A stretch of 64,000 nt of DNA from Psychrobacillus sp. INOP01 (GTDB taxonomy: Bacteria; Bacillota; Bacilli; Bacillales_A; Planococcaceae), in assembly GCF_018140925.1 (NCBI RefSeq), contig NZ_CP073315.1, positions 496,001 to 560,000 on the forward strand, in the 5' to 3' direction. The notes under the pieces are model-generated. The model was given only the letters and a program-made list of their open reading frames with translations, did no database searches and was not told the DNA's origin. Below are positions 48,034 through 56,356 of the stretch, piece by piece. The position numbers and the translations under genes are program-made. Position 1 is the stretch's first letter, and each line of letters starts with the position of its first letter.

Positions 48034-49671
48034 CTACTCTACTTTTGCGACACGTAGTACTTCTTCAACTGTGGTGTAACCCGCTTTCACCTTCAATAGT
48101 CCATCATCAATTAAAGGGATCATCCCATTTTTCATTGCAGTTCTTTTCACTTCTGTCATACTACGATTGTTATATAGCAGCTCACGAATTTCATTGTCCA
48201 CTACGAAAATTTCATGAATTGATAATCGACCTTTAAAACCAGTTTCACTGCAAGCTTTGCAGCCCCTACCTCTAAATAGCTTTTCAACCTTAATAAATCG
48301 TTTATCAAATAATTCTTGCTCAATTGAAGAAGGAATATATTCTTCTTTACAAACGTCGCAAATTTTACGTACTAATCTTTGTGAAACAGCACCATTTAAT
48401 GCTGAAATAACTAGATAGGGCTCAATATTCATATCTAGAAGTCTCGGAATAGTACTGATCGCATCATTTGTGTGTAGTGTACTTAACACGAGATGCCCGG
48501 TTAACGCTGCACGAATGGTAATTTCAGCAGTTTCCTCATCTCTTATTTCCCCCACCATAACAATATTTGGATCTTGGCGTAAAATTGCACGTAAACCACT
48601 TGCGAACGTCAACTGGATATGAGGATTTACTTGAACCTGATTAATCCCCTCCATTTGGTACTCTACTGGGTCTTCAATTGTAATAATATTAACGGATTCT
48701 TGATTTATATGTTGAAGAGCGGAGTAAAGCGTCGTCGTTTTCCCCGACCCAGTCGGACCCGTAAGCAATACAAGACCAGTTGGTTTTTCTATTAACTCTA
48801 TAAATGTTTGTACATACCTTTTATTGAAACCTAGTTGATAAATTGGCTTCACGGCATTAGCTAAATCTAATAATCGAATAACCATTTTTTCCCCATAAAC
48901 TGTAGGTAATATGGAAATACGCATATCGATTGTTTGTTGACCTTGTGTTAACCGAACCCGCCCATCTTGCGGTAAACGAGATTCGGTAATATTTAGATTT
49001 GCCATGATTTTTATACGTGCGACCAAAGATGGAAATTGACTCATCTGTATTACTCGATCCGTCGCAAGTAAACCATCCACACGGTATCTTACTAACACTT
49101 TGTCTTCATGTGCATCAATATGTATATCACTAGCCTGAATCTGAATCCCACGTGATAATATTTGATTTACCAGACGAATTGCAGGGGCTTCATCCTCATT
49201 CGCCCCTTCTTGTGACAAATTTTCGGTTAATGCTATAGATGCTGCTTCTTTTGTTAGTTTATCTATCGTTTCCAAAATATCTTTCCGGGAAGAAATAACA
49301 GGCTGCACCGTAAAGCCTGTCATCAATTCGATATCATCAATTACAACATAGTCAAGTGGGTCTGCCATAGCTACCTTTATCGTCTGTTCGTCTTTTTCAA
49401 TAGGTAGGGCATAATTTTGTCTTGAATAATCTGATCCTACCAATTGGATAAGTTTCGTATCTATCGGAAATAAATTAAGTGCGACGTGAGCAATTCCAAG
49501 TTGAAATTCCAATACTTCAATAAGTTGGCGATCAGTCAAATAGCCACGTTCAACGAGGGCATCCCCTAGTCTCTGTCCAGGTGTCTTTTTTTGTAACGCC
49601 ATTTGAAGCTGATCTTCTGATATTATACTTGCCTCAACTAACAAATCTCCAAGTCTTTTTCGAATAGCCAT
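48034..49671 (-). CDS. pilB: pilus extension ATPase PilB
   Basis: 545 residues. N-terminal GspE/MshEN domain (about 1-150), ATPase core with Walker A TGPTGSGKTTTLY, IVMVGEIRDEETAE, His box GHLVLSTLHTND, and a tetracysteine zinc motif CDVCKEE...CKACSETGF. First gene of the minus-strand pil operon; the 110-base gap to the divergent prepilin genes has TATACT and TATAAT boxes on opposite strands. Confidence 0.95.
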   Translation of the reverse strand: MAIRKRLGDLLVEASIISEDQLQMALQKKTPGQRLGDALVERGYLTDRQLIEVLEFQLGIAHVALNLFPIDTKLIQLVGSDYSRQNYALPIEKDEQTIKVAMADPLDYVVIDDIELMTGFTVQPVISSRKDILETIDKLTKEAASIALTENLSQEGANEDEAPAIRLVNQILSRGIQIQASDIHIDAHEDKVLVRYRVDGLLATDRVIQMSQFPSLVARIKIMANLNITESRLPQDGRVRLTQGQQTIDMRISILPTVYGEKMVIRLLDLANAVKPIYQLGFNKRYVQTFIELIEKPTGLVLLTGPTGSGKTTTLYSALQHINQESVNIITIEDPVEYQMEGINQVQVNPHIQLTFASGLRAILRQDPNIVMVGEIRDEETAEITIRAALTGHLVLSTLHTNDAISTIPRLLDMNIEPYLVISALNGAVSQRLVRKICDVCKEEYIPSSIEQELFDKRFIKVEKLFRGRGCKACSETGFKGRLSIHEIFVVDNEIRELLYNNRSMTEVKRTAMKNGMIPLIDDGLLKVKAGYTTVEEVLRVAKVE

Positions 49672-49698
49672 TTTTCACGCTCCTTAACTTGTTTAAGA

Positions 49699-49732
49699 TA
49701 TAGTATACTAAATAGTATAATGGATACACAGG
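49699..49732. promoter_or_regulatory. divergent pil promoter region
   Basis: A short AT-rich segment contains the palindrome TAGTATACTA and overlapping -10-like boxes, TATACT for pilB (minus) and TATAAT for the prepilin genes (plus). No -35 is convincing on either strand, so an activator or alternative sigma factor may be involved. Confidence 0.4.
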
Positions 49733-49781
49733 ATAAAAAGGTAGCTGAATCTTACGAATTATAAAGGGTGATTGGTAGAAT

Positions 49782-50210
49782 ATGAGAAACAAATTAAATA
49801 ATAATAAAGGATTAACACTGATTGAAGTTTTAGCCTCTATTGTACTTCTCTCTATCGTAATCATTTCATTTATGTCTTTGTTCCCTCAAATGACTCTAAT
49901 GAATCATAAAACAGAAGATAATCTTCAAGCAGCAAATGTGGGAAAAGAGTTGCTGGTTGAAATAAAGAAGTTGACCTTTGAATCTATAAAGAATGGGGAT
50001 AGCTTACCCATCACTAATATTTCGATTGATATAAATTCAAATTTAACAATAATCGACGGAACTTATAAATCTTTTAAAGTCAAGATATCACTATATGCTA
50101 ACTTAGATATAAGTGGTGAAATTCAAAAACTACATAGAATTAGAATTGAAGTCTTAGATGATAAGTCCACTGTTTTAACATCAACCTATGGTTATATGGA
50201 GCATAATTGA
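49782..50210 (+). CDS. minor prepilin, PilV/ComGD-like
   Basis: 142 residues. Prepilin N-terminus NNNKGLTLIEVLASIVLLS with cleavage after Gly and Glu at +5, one helix (to about 36) and a small soluble domain ending ...TSTYGYMEHN. The PilV/GspI-like N-terminus fits a tip-complex minor pilin. First of three divergent prepilin-like genes, 110 bases from pilB. Confidence 0.85.
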   Translation: MRNKLNNNKGLTLIEVLASIVLLSIVIISFMSLFPQMTLMNHKTEDNLQAANVGKELLVEIKKLTFESIKNGDSLPITNISIDINSNLTIIDGTYKSFKVKISLYANLDISGEIQKLHRIRIEVLDDKSTVLTSTYGYMEHN

Positions 50211-50233
50211 TTTTCTCAAGAGGAGTATAACGT

Positions 50234-50644
50234 ATGAAAAAAAGACTGGATCAACAAGGATTCACATTAATAGAATTACTCGCGGCACTTGTATTATTCA
50301 CAATATTTGGAAGCGTTATTTGGGGACTTTTCTTTCAATCATTAAAATATAACGATGCAGAAGTCTCTAAAAATCAATTACAACAGGAAACAAATTTAAT
50401 TCTTAGTACAATACAGCAAATGCATACTTCCTCAACAATAACATCAATTGAATCAACTGGTTCTACCTTATTAATAATAAGCGATAAAGGAGAATTCCCT
50501 TTTAATAAAGATAATGTACTATATCAAATAAATGAACCAATTAATCTTCCGAATAAAGAGTTTCACCTTGTACTAACGTTATCATCTACTGAAAATTCAT
50601 CCATTCAACTTGAAACAGAAACTACTTTTAGCAAACTAAAGTAA
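50234..50644 (+). CDS. minor prepilin, PilW/GspJ/ComGF-like
   Basis: 136 residues. LDQQGFTLIELLAALVLFTIFG prepilin signature with Glu at +5, followed by a PilW/GspJ-like WGLFFQSLKYND. Small Ser/Thr/Asn-rich domain. Lies 23 bases after the first prepilin gene with an AAGAGGAG site. Probably a core component of the pilus tip. Confidence 0.85.
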   Translation: MKKRLDQQGFTLIELLAALVLFTIFGSVIWGLFFQSLKYNDAEVSKNQLQQETNLILSTIQQMHTSSTITSIESTGSTLLIISDKGEFPFNKDNVLYQINEPINLPNKEFHLVLTLSSTENSSIQLETETTFSKLK

Positions 50645-50659
50645 GGAGTTAATTAAAAC

Positions 50660-52195
50660 ATGAAAATAATTAGAAATGAAAAAGGATATACATTAATACT
50701 TACCCTCATCATAATTATCGTCATTGTATCCCTATTCTCTACTTTCGCATTTGCTGCTATAACACAACAAAAACAAGTTGAGATTACAGATGACACTTAT
50801 GAAGTCACTGCTATTGCAGAAATGGGCGTAGAATACTATAGAGCCGAAATAATTAACCTAGTTGAGATTTATAGACAGAAAACAGTTGTTGAAGTGAATG
50901 CGGTAGAGAGTGATACAAAATTAACAGATACAGAAAAACAAACTAAAATTGAAAAAATAAATGATAATAATCTTATTGAACTTCGAGATGAAGTACAAGG
51001 AATTACACTTGGGCAAACCGAAAAAACAACATTAGATCCAAGCGCGCATAAATATTTTAGATTAGTTACTCAACCATCTTTTTCTGTTGAGAATCCAAAA
51101 AATTTAACAATAGAAGTTGAAGGCAAACTAAAGGAAGAAGTCAAAATTATTTCTGCTAAATTTTATTTCCCTACAAATTTAGTTACATCAACTCCTATTA
51201 CTGGTGACGGTGGTAGTGATGACGGTTCTGGGAATGGAGGAAATGGAATTGGTAAATTGATAACTCCACCTATTTTTCCAGATACAAATTATCACCTTGG
51301 CACAAGAAAGTGTTCGGAATTAATGAGTTCAAATCAAACTAAAAATACTTGTTATTCCGATACGATAAATGGATTAAATAAACTCAAAGAATTAAATTTA
51401 TATTATACAGGCGTTTCTCATATACAAAATATAAATCAAAACTTTGAGAGCCTCGCTAATTTTTATGCTAATTCGAACATTACAATGGAAAGTTTAAAAC
51501 CAATTAACGATAGAAATTATTATATAAACGGAAAAGCCGTATTTAAAGAGCTAGATAACGCTTCAAATTCCTTAATATATGCATCAGACGACATTGAGCT
51601 TTTTACCACAAATAATATGAAATCATTAAAAATTTACTCTGGCAATAAAGTTACATTTAACAGACCATTGGATGGCAATAATCTTACTTTATACGCTAAA
51701 AATGCAAAATTTAATAATATTAACAAGTTGAATCATAGCACTATCCAAGTAAATATGGATGCTGAGTTTACTGAAATAAATACCATTTCTAATAGCCATA
51801 TTCAAATTGATGGAATCGCAAAATTTTACGCACAGAATAAAGGAGAATTCACAAATTCTAAGGTTTTGGTAAATAAATTAGAATTTGATACCACAAAAAA
51901 TAATCAGGATATAATCAGACTTAAGGAAGATTCAATTTTTTGTGTTAGAAACAAAGATTTTAACGAAAAGCAGGTTCAAGTGAACGATAATAGTTCTTTA
52001 GTAATTCTAGATGAGACTGTAACAGATACAACTGAAATAAAAAAATTAAAGCATGTTGAATATGTTTCAAAAGTCAACTTTGATAGAATCTGTAACTTCG
52101 GATCAAATTCAAGTCCATCCAATCCATCATATGAAAATGTAGTAATTCCACCACCTACTATCGATGGATTTACTAATGAAATTATTTATAAGTAG
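50660..52195 (+). CDS. large PilX/GspK-type tip pilin with extended C-terminal domain
   Basis: 511 residues. N-terminus RNEKGYTLILTLIIIIVIV is prepilin-like but has Leu instead of Glu at +5, as in PilX and GspK tip subunits. The stalk (about 35-170) is helical then beta, followed by a Gly/Asp/Ser linker (181-198). The C-terminal region (about 205-500) alternates Asn/Lys turns with short beta-type strands (SLKIYSGNKVTFN, NLTLYAKNAKFN, STIQVNMDAEF, SHIQIDGIAKFY, SKVLVNKLEFD), suggesting a stacked beta solenoid. Four cysteines (218, 231, 428, 478) fit two disulfides. I infer a tip adhesin. Confidence 0.8.
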   Translation: MKIIRNEKGYTLILTLIIIIVIVSLFSTFAFAAITQQKQVEITDDTYEVTAIAEMGVEYYRAEIINLVEIYRQKTVVEVNAVESDTKLTDTEKQTKIEKINDNNLIELRDEVQGITLGQTEKTTLDPSAHKYFRLVTQPSFSVENPKNLTIEVEGKLKEEVKIISAKFYFPTNLVTSTPITGDGGSDDGSGNGGNGIGKLITPPIFPDTNYHLGTRKCSELMSSNQTKNTCYSDTINGLNKLKELNLYYTGVSHIQNINQNFESLANFYANSNITMESLKPINDRNYYINGKAVFKELDNASNSLIYASDDIELFTTNNMKSLKIYSGNKVTFNRPLDGNNLTLYAKNAKFNNINKLNHSTIQVNMDAEFTEINTISNSHIQIDGIAKFYAQNKGEFTNSKVLVNKLEFDTTKNNQDIIRLKEDSIFCVRNKDFNEKQVQVNDNSSLVILDETVTDTTEIKKLKHVEYVSKVNFDRICNFGSNSSPSNPSYENVVIPPPTIDGFTNEIIYK

Positions 52196-52206
52196 TCAAA
52201 ACAAAG

Positions 52207-52237
52207 AGTGAGCAGACACTTAAATTGTCTGCTCACT
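52207..52237. terminator. bidirectional terminator at the end of the prepilin operon
   Basis: Perfect stem AGTGAGCAGACA / TGTCTGCTCACT (52207-52237) followed by GTTTTTC on the plus strand; A-rich on the other side. It serves the tip-pilin gene and the VanW-like gene. Confidence 0.88.
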
Positions 52238-52242
52238 GTTTT

Positions 52243-53541
52243 TCATTTCCCCACATACCCATTTCCAAGTTCAGGATCTACTTCGACATATCCTTTATCT
52301 TCCGTCACAATTGTAGGAGGAGTGGTTGAAGAAGAGTCCACATTTTCATTTCCGAAATCTGCAGTTGTTCCATTCGAAGTTCCTGATGAATTTAGTAACT
52401 TGTCGTTCCATTTATACCAAACTTCGTGAACTGGTAAATATGTATCCATAGTAACATCGTAACTTTTCCATGGTGAGTCATCTAGAAATACATTCCTTTT
52501 CACACTTACTTCCATCCCATTTTTCCCAGGAACTTTACGTTCTTGTTGGTCTAGAGTTATAGGACGAACAATCACTCGTTGGTTTAGATTTTTCTTTTCA
52601 TCGCTAGCAGAACGTATGAAGACCGGTGTGTTTACGCTAAAAATAGAAATCGTAAGTTCATTACCTACTAGACTGGACTCAATTGTTATTGGGTAACCAT
52701 ATTCATTTTTAACACGTAAATCATGTGTCTTATCTATAAATGCTTCGTATCCTATTTCACTGTTAAATTCATTATTCGTTGTGATGTGACGTTCTAATAT
52801 AGAGAACGGACTATTTAAAGCGACTTTATATAGAAGCGAAGAGACTTCATTTTGAAATTGTGCATTGTATAACCCTTCTGAATCAGATCGCACTAGTTCA
52901 TTTAAAGAGAATACTTGGTCTTCTTTCACTTCCACTTCGCTATGCTTCTGTATCCAGCTAAATGATCCAAAAGAAGTTTCGTCTAACTTGATAGTCTCGC
53001 TAGTCAGTAACATTTTTTCATCACTTAGTGATTTTAAATACCTCGTTATATGAATAGGCTCATCCATTATTGTTAAATTAGAAGCAGATTCTAAAATCTG
53101 TTGTTGTAGAAGCTTTTCATCTATTAATTCGCGATACTCCTCTAATTGGAGATTGTCAATTGCAGTCTCCCATTCTTCCCCATTAATACGTGTGATTAAT
53201 AAATTATGTTGTTCTGATACCGCTTGCTCCACTGACTCTTCGAGCAGGAATTGTATAATTTCGCCATTTAAAATACTTTCTTCAAAAATAAATTGTAGAG
53301 AAGAATGTTGATTTATCGACCAATCAGATATCTCTTGAGTGAGAAGTTGAGTTGCCTGACTCTTTGATAAACCATCAACCATGATGGGACCGATCCATGT
53401 ATTTTCATCAAAATAACCATCACTCTCTCCTTCATTGGTGAAAGCATTTGCCACACTATAAAGTCCAAAGGTTAAAACAAATAAAAATAAGCTAGCTCCG
53501 GCAACAAGAAGGAAGAATTGTATACTATTCTTTTGTTCCAT
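52243..53541 (-). CDS. VanW-family surface protein
   Basis: 432 residues. One N-terminal transmembrane or signal helix (about 8-30), a low-similarity region and then a VanW-like domain: VFSLNELVRSDSEGLYNAQF, the invariant SSLLYKVAL and LERH stretches, and the closing YGYPITIESSLVGNELTISIF. A Ser/Thr/Gly-rich tail ends in GNGYVGK. VanW proteins are wall-associated with unknown activity. It overlaps the upstream gene by 17 bases, so they are coupled. Placement in the pilus locus suggests wall passage or surface attachment. Confidence 0.75.
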   Translation of the reverse strand: MEQKNSIQFFLLVAGASLFLFVLTFGLYSVANAFTNEGESDGYFDENTWIGPIMVDGLSKSQATQLLTQEISDWSINQHSSLQFIFEESILNGEIIQFLLEESVEQAVSEQHNLLITRINGEEWETAIDNLQLEEYRELIDEKLLQQQILESASNLTIMDEPIHITRYLKSLSDEKMLLTSETIKLDETSFGSFSWIQKHSEVEVKEDQVFSLNELVRSDSEGLYNAQFQNEVSSLLYKVALNSPFSILERHITTNNEFNSEIGYEAFIDKTHDLRVKNEYGYPITIESSLVGNELTISIFSVNTPVFIRSASDEKKNLNQRVIVRPITLDQQERKVPGKNGMEVSVKRNVFLDDSPWKSYDVTMDTYLPVHEVWYKWNDKLLNSSGTSNGTTADFGNENVDSSSTTPPTIVTEDKGYVEVDPELGNGYVGK

Positions 53542-54448
53542 CTAAATCACTCCGTTGTTTATTGAAATATTGTGCAGATATATCTTCGAAATCATTTCTT
53601 TTATCAAACTTTTCTTTTGTTTCTTGAATTGAAGTAGAAAGATCATCAAGATTTGGACGGATAATTTCTTCCGGATCTGGTTCTTGAAATGACTTTTGTA
53701 ATGGATTTTCCTCTGAGCCCAGCAAGGCATCAAATCTTCTAGCCATCCATTTATCTGATAATTCTTCCGCATCTTCTATTTGTTCAGTCTCGTTATTGAC
53801 GGTCAGACCTAACTTTTCCTTTGAATTATCATTAAGCTCCATATTTATCTCTGTCATAGCCGCTTCTTGTAAAGCAGCTTCATAGGACGGGTCTGGAACA
53901 ACCGGTGCAACAATTTCCTCTAGGTCATCTATAGGAATAATAATTTCTGAAACTGGCAGTTCGACCAAAGGATCTAATTCATTTTGTTTGTTTTCTAAAG
54001 TTGCTAAATCGACTTCTTGTTTATTTAATAAAAAGTCTTCAAAAGAACTTTCTTCTATTATAGAATCTACTTCGTTAATTTCCTTCGGTATATACAGAGG
54101 ACTTTTTTCTTCGTCATAAATCGATCTTCCTTGAGAATTTTCAAAATGCTTCTTTACTCTATGTAAATTTCTATTAGGTACTTGAGCCTGTCCAATTTCC
54201 TCTTTCTTTACTAACCATTCTTTTCTTTTTCCAAGTAAAATGGCAGAAGAAACGATTATGCCAAAGAAAAATAATATCCCCAACCATAACGACAAATTTT
54301 GTGAAGTAATATATGAAAATAAAACAGTAATTCCAGAAATAAGTATCACAATATAAATAGGCTTTTTTTCAAAAGAAAGTCGAATAAAGTAAACTAATAG
54401 TAAAGTGATTAATACACTTACTATTAATAAAATACTAAAAAGCATCAT
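53525..54448 (-). CDS. acidic membrane protein of unknown function
   Basis: About 307 residues. Two N-terminal helices (roughly 3-23 and 30-72 with a break) and then a long, very acidic cytoplasmic region (about 80-307) without a recognised domain. I do not recognise it. ATG 54448 (or 54445) follows GAGGGG; the frame could extend to 54490 but that part has no ribosome site. Its stop overlaps the VanW-like gene, suggesting that the two proteins act together in or near the pilus locus. Confidence 0.75.
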   Translation of the reverse strand: MMLFSILLIVSVLITLLLVYFIRLSFEKKPIYIVILISGITVLFSYITSQNLSLWLGILFFFGIIVSSAILLGKRKEWLVKKEEIGQAQVPNRNLHRVKKHFENSQGRSIYDEEKSPLYIPKEINEVDSIIEESSFEDFLLNKQEVDLATLENKQNELDPLVELPVSEIIIPIDDLEEIVAPVVPDPSYEAALQEAAMTEINMELNDNSKEKLGLTVNNETEQIEDAEELSDKWMARRFDALLGSEENPLQKSFQEPDPEEIIRPNLDDLSTSIQETKEKFDKRNDFEDISAQYFNKQRSDLDGTKE

Positions 54449-54527
54449 TTCATCCCCTCTCTTATATTTCATTATACATGGACGATCCATAATAAAATAT
54501 GAAAATATCTAAAATCTACAATAAAAT

Positions 54528-54555
54528 AGCCAATCAGAATAGTATCTGACTGGCT
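54528..54555 (-). terminator. terminator after the GGDEF gene
   Basis: Stem AGCCAGTCAGA / TCTGATTGGCT (54528-54555, one mismatch) followed by ATTTTATT on the minus strand, starting at the stop codon of the GGDEF gene. Confidence 0.8.
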
Positions 54556-56259
54556 CTATTTCACATATTCTGCAACCCGATTCCTACCCGCCTGCTTCGC
54601 TCCTATATACAGTGCACGGTCTGCATTTCGAAGTAGGGTCATTCCTTCGTCACTGTCTTCTGGTGCTGTAGAGACACCAATACTTGCAGTTATGAATATT
54701 ATTTCTTCTCGTGATACTTCACCTAAATCGAGAGGTACCATGAATGGAGTTTGTTCAACTTTTCGACGAAGTTGCTCGGCAATATTTTTCGCCTGTAGTT
54801 TTGAATAATTAGGTAAGAGAATAACGAATTCTTCTCCTCCATATCTCGCAACTGTACCATTTGAACCAATTTCATTTTGAATTACTTTTGCAAATTCCTG
54901 TAAGATGAGGTTTCCACTGTGATGTCCATAAGTATCATTAACTGCTTTAAATTTATCTATGTCCATCATGATCAATGAAACTGTACTATATACTCCATTA
55001 TTCAGCTTCGACATGTCCAATTTCAATTGTTTATCTAAGAATCTATAATTATAAATCTTCGTTAGATCACAAACTTCACTTTTCTCCACTGCTTCTTTTA
55101 CATATCTGGCTTTTTCTAATGAAACAGCAAAATACGAACATAACAGGTGAACAATTTTTAGTTGATAAGATTCAAATGCAAACTTCGCTCTTGCGGCCAA
55201 TACAAGAACGCCTTCAATTCTTTGATTTCTGTATATAGGCACACACATTACGCTTTGCATATCATCTGCTAAGAATGGTGGTTTCATATGTGTCCATTCT
55301 GCCTGTTTATTGTAAAGAATTGGTTCTCCTTTTTCATATCCTTTACCTGCTAGGCTATATTTTATATCTTCATGGACATATTCCAATTCTTTGTTTTCCC
55401 CATCTTCTATAGCACGCAAAATAAAGAATTCACTATCTACATTGTCTACGATATAACCCGTATCGAACGGGAACATATCAGACATTCTCCTCAGGAACAT
55501 ATCTAAAACTTCTGTAGTAGTCATCCGCTCCGCGAGTTGATGACCAAATTCACTCGCCTTGTTCAGATCAGTATTTACCTTCTCTGAATCATTATACATA
55601 CGTATTAATAGTGTGATTGCTAGGAACGGCACTCCTAGTAATATAAACGCAATCGGTCCTACACGACCTTCTAATATATATATACTAATCCCAAAAGGCA
55701 GTGTAATTATTAAACAAATAAAATCCCAGCTAAAATCCTTTGTAAAGAATTTTGGTTTTAATCCCGTAAACACTTCTCTTAAATACAAGAAGAGATGATT
55801 CAATACTATATTTAACAACATATAGATACTACCATACAAAAGAATTTCATTTATAACTAAAGTTCCGATTTCATATCCTATCCACAAGACTAGAGAACCG
55901 CAAATGATGGAAATACAAAAAAACATAAATGAATTATAATACAACTTATATCTAGTTTCTTTAGTTAATTTCATGTGGAATAGGATTGGTAGGATGCATA
56001 ATTGCATGGAAATTAGTTCTGCAAGAATCCCAAATTTTAAAAAGATAGCTAGATTAACCCATTGAACAAGCACCATCAATGATCCCGCTATAAAAAATGG
56101 GAAGATCGTAGTGAGTAAAGCAAGTATAAGAAAATAGATGTAATGATCCCAGTCACTTGGTTTCGTTGGCGAAGTCAAATAAACTATACAAATACCAATA
56201 GGCACAATTAATAGCCACATAAGGAAAATATTCATCTTAGCTTTTTTTGAAATATCCAT
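54556..56259 (-). CDS. membrane GAF-GGDEF diguanylate cyclase
   Basis: 567 residues. About seven N-terminal helices (1-225), a GAF domain (about 245-385) and a GGDEF domain (about 405-567) with the active RYGGEEFVILLPN (GGEEF 474-478), DIDKFKAVNDTYGH and ASIGVS. It should make c-di-GMP. The RxxD inhibitory site expected five residues before GGEEF is absent (GSNG there). It has its own TATAAT box (56323-56328). Between folC and the pilus genes, it could control pilus extension, as c-di-GMP does elsewhere. Confidence 0.92.
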   Translation of the reverse strand: MDISKKAKMNIFLMWLLIVPIGICIVYLTSPTKPSDWDHYIYFLILALLTTIFPFFIAGSLMVLVQWVNLAIFLKFGILAELISMQLCILPILFHMKLTKETRYKLYYNSFMFFCISIICGSLVLWIGYEIGTLVINEILLYGSIYMLLNIVLNHLFLYLREVFTGLKPKFFTKDFSWDFICLIITLPFGISIYILEGRVGPIAFILLGVPFLAITLLIRMYNDSEKVNTDLNKASEFGHQLAERMTTTEVLDMFLRRMSDMFPFDTGYIVDNVDSEFFILRAIEDGENKELEYVHEDIKYSLAGKGYEKGEPILYNKQAEWTHMKPPFLADDMQSVMCVPIYRNQRIEGVLVLAARAKFAFESYQLKIVHLLCSYFAVSLEKARYVKEAVEKSEVCDLTKIYNYRFLDKQLKLDMSKLNNGVYSTVSLIMMDIDKFKAVNDTYGHHSGNLILQEFAKVIQNEIGSNGTVARYGGEEFVILLPNYSKLQAKNIAEQLRRKVEQTPFMVPLDLGEVSREEIIFITASIGVSTAPEDSDEGMTLLRNADRALYIGAKQAGRNRVAEYVK

Positions 56260-56356
56260 CTGACTATTAATCTCCTTTCAGTCTAAATAACTAATACTAA
56301 ATACACATTTTGAACTAAAATTATTATATCACTAAGTTCTCTGAAAGTTTAAATTA

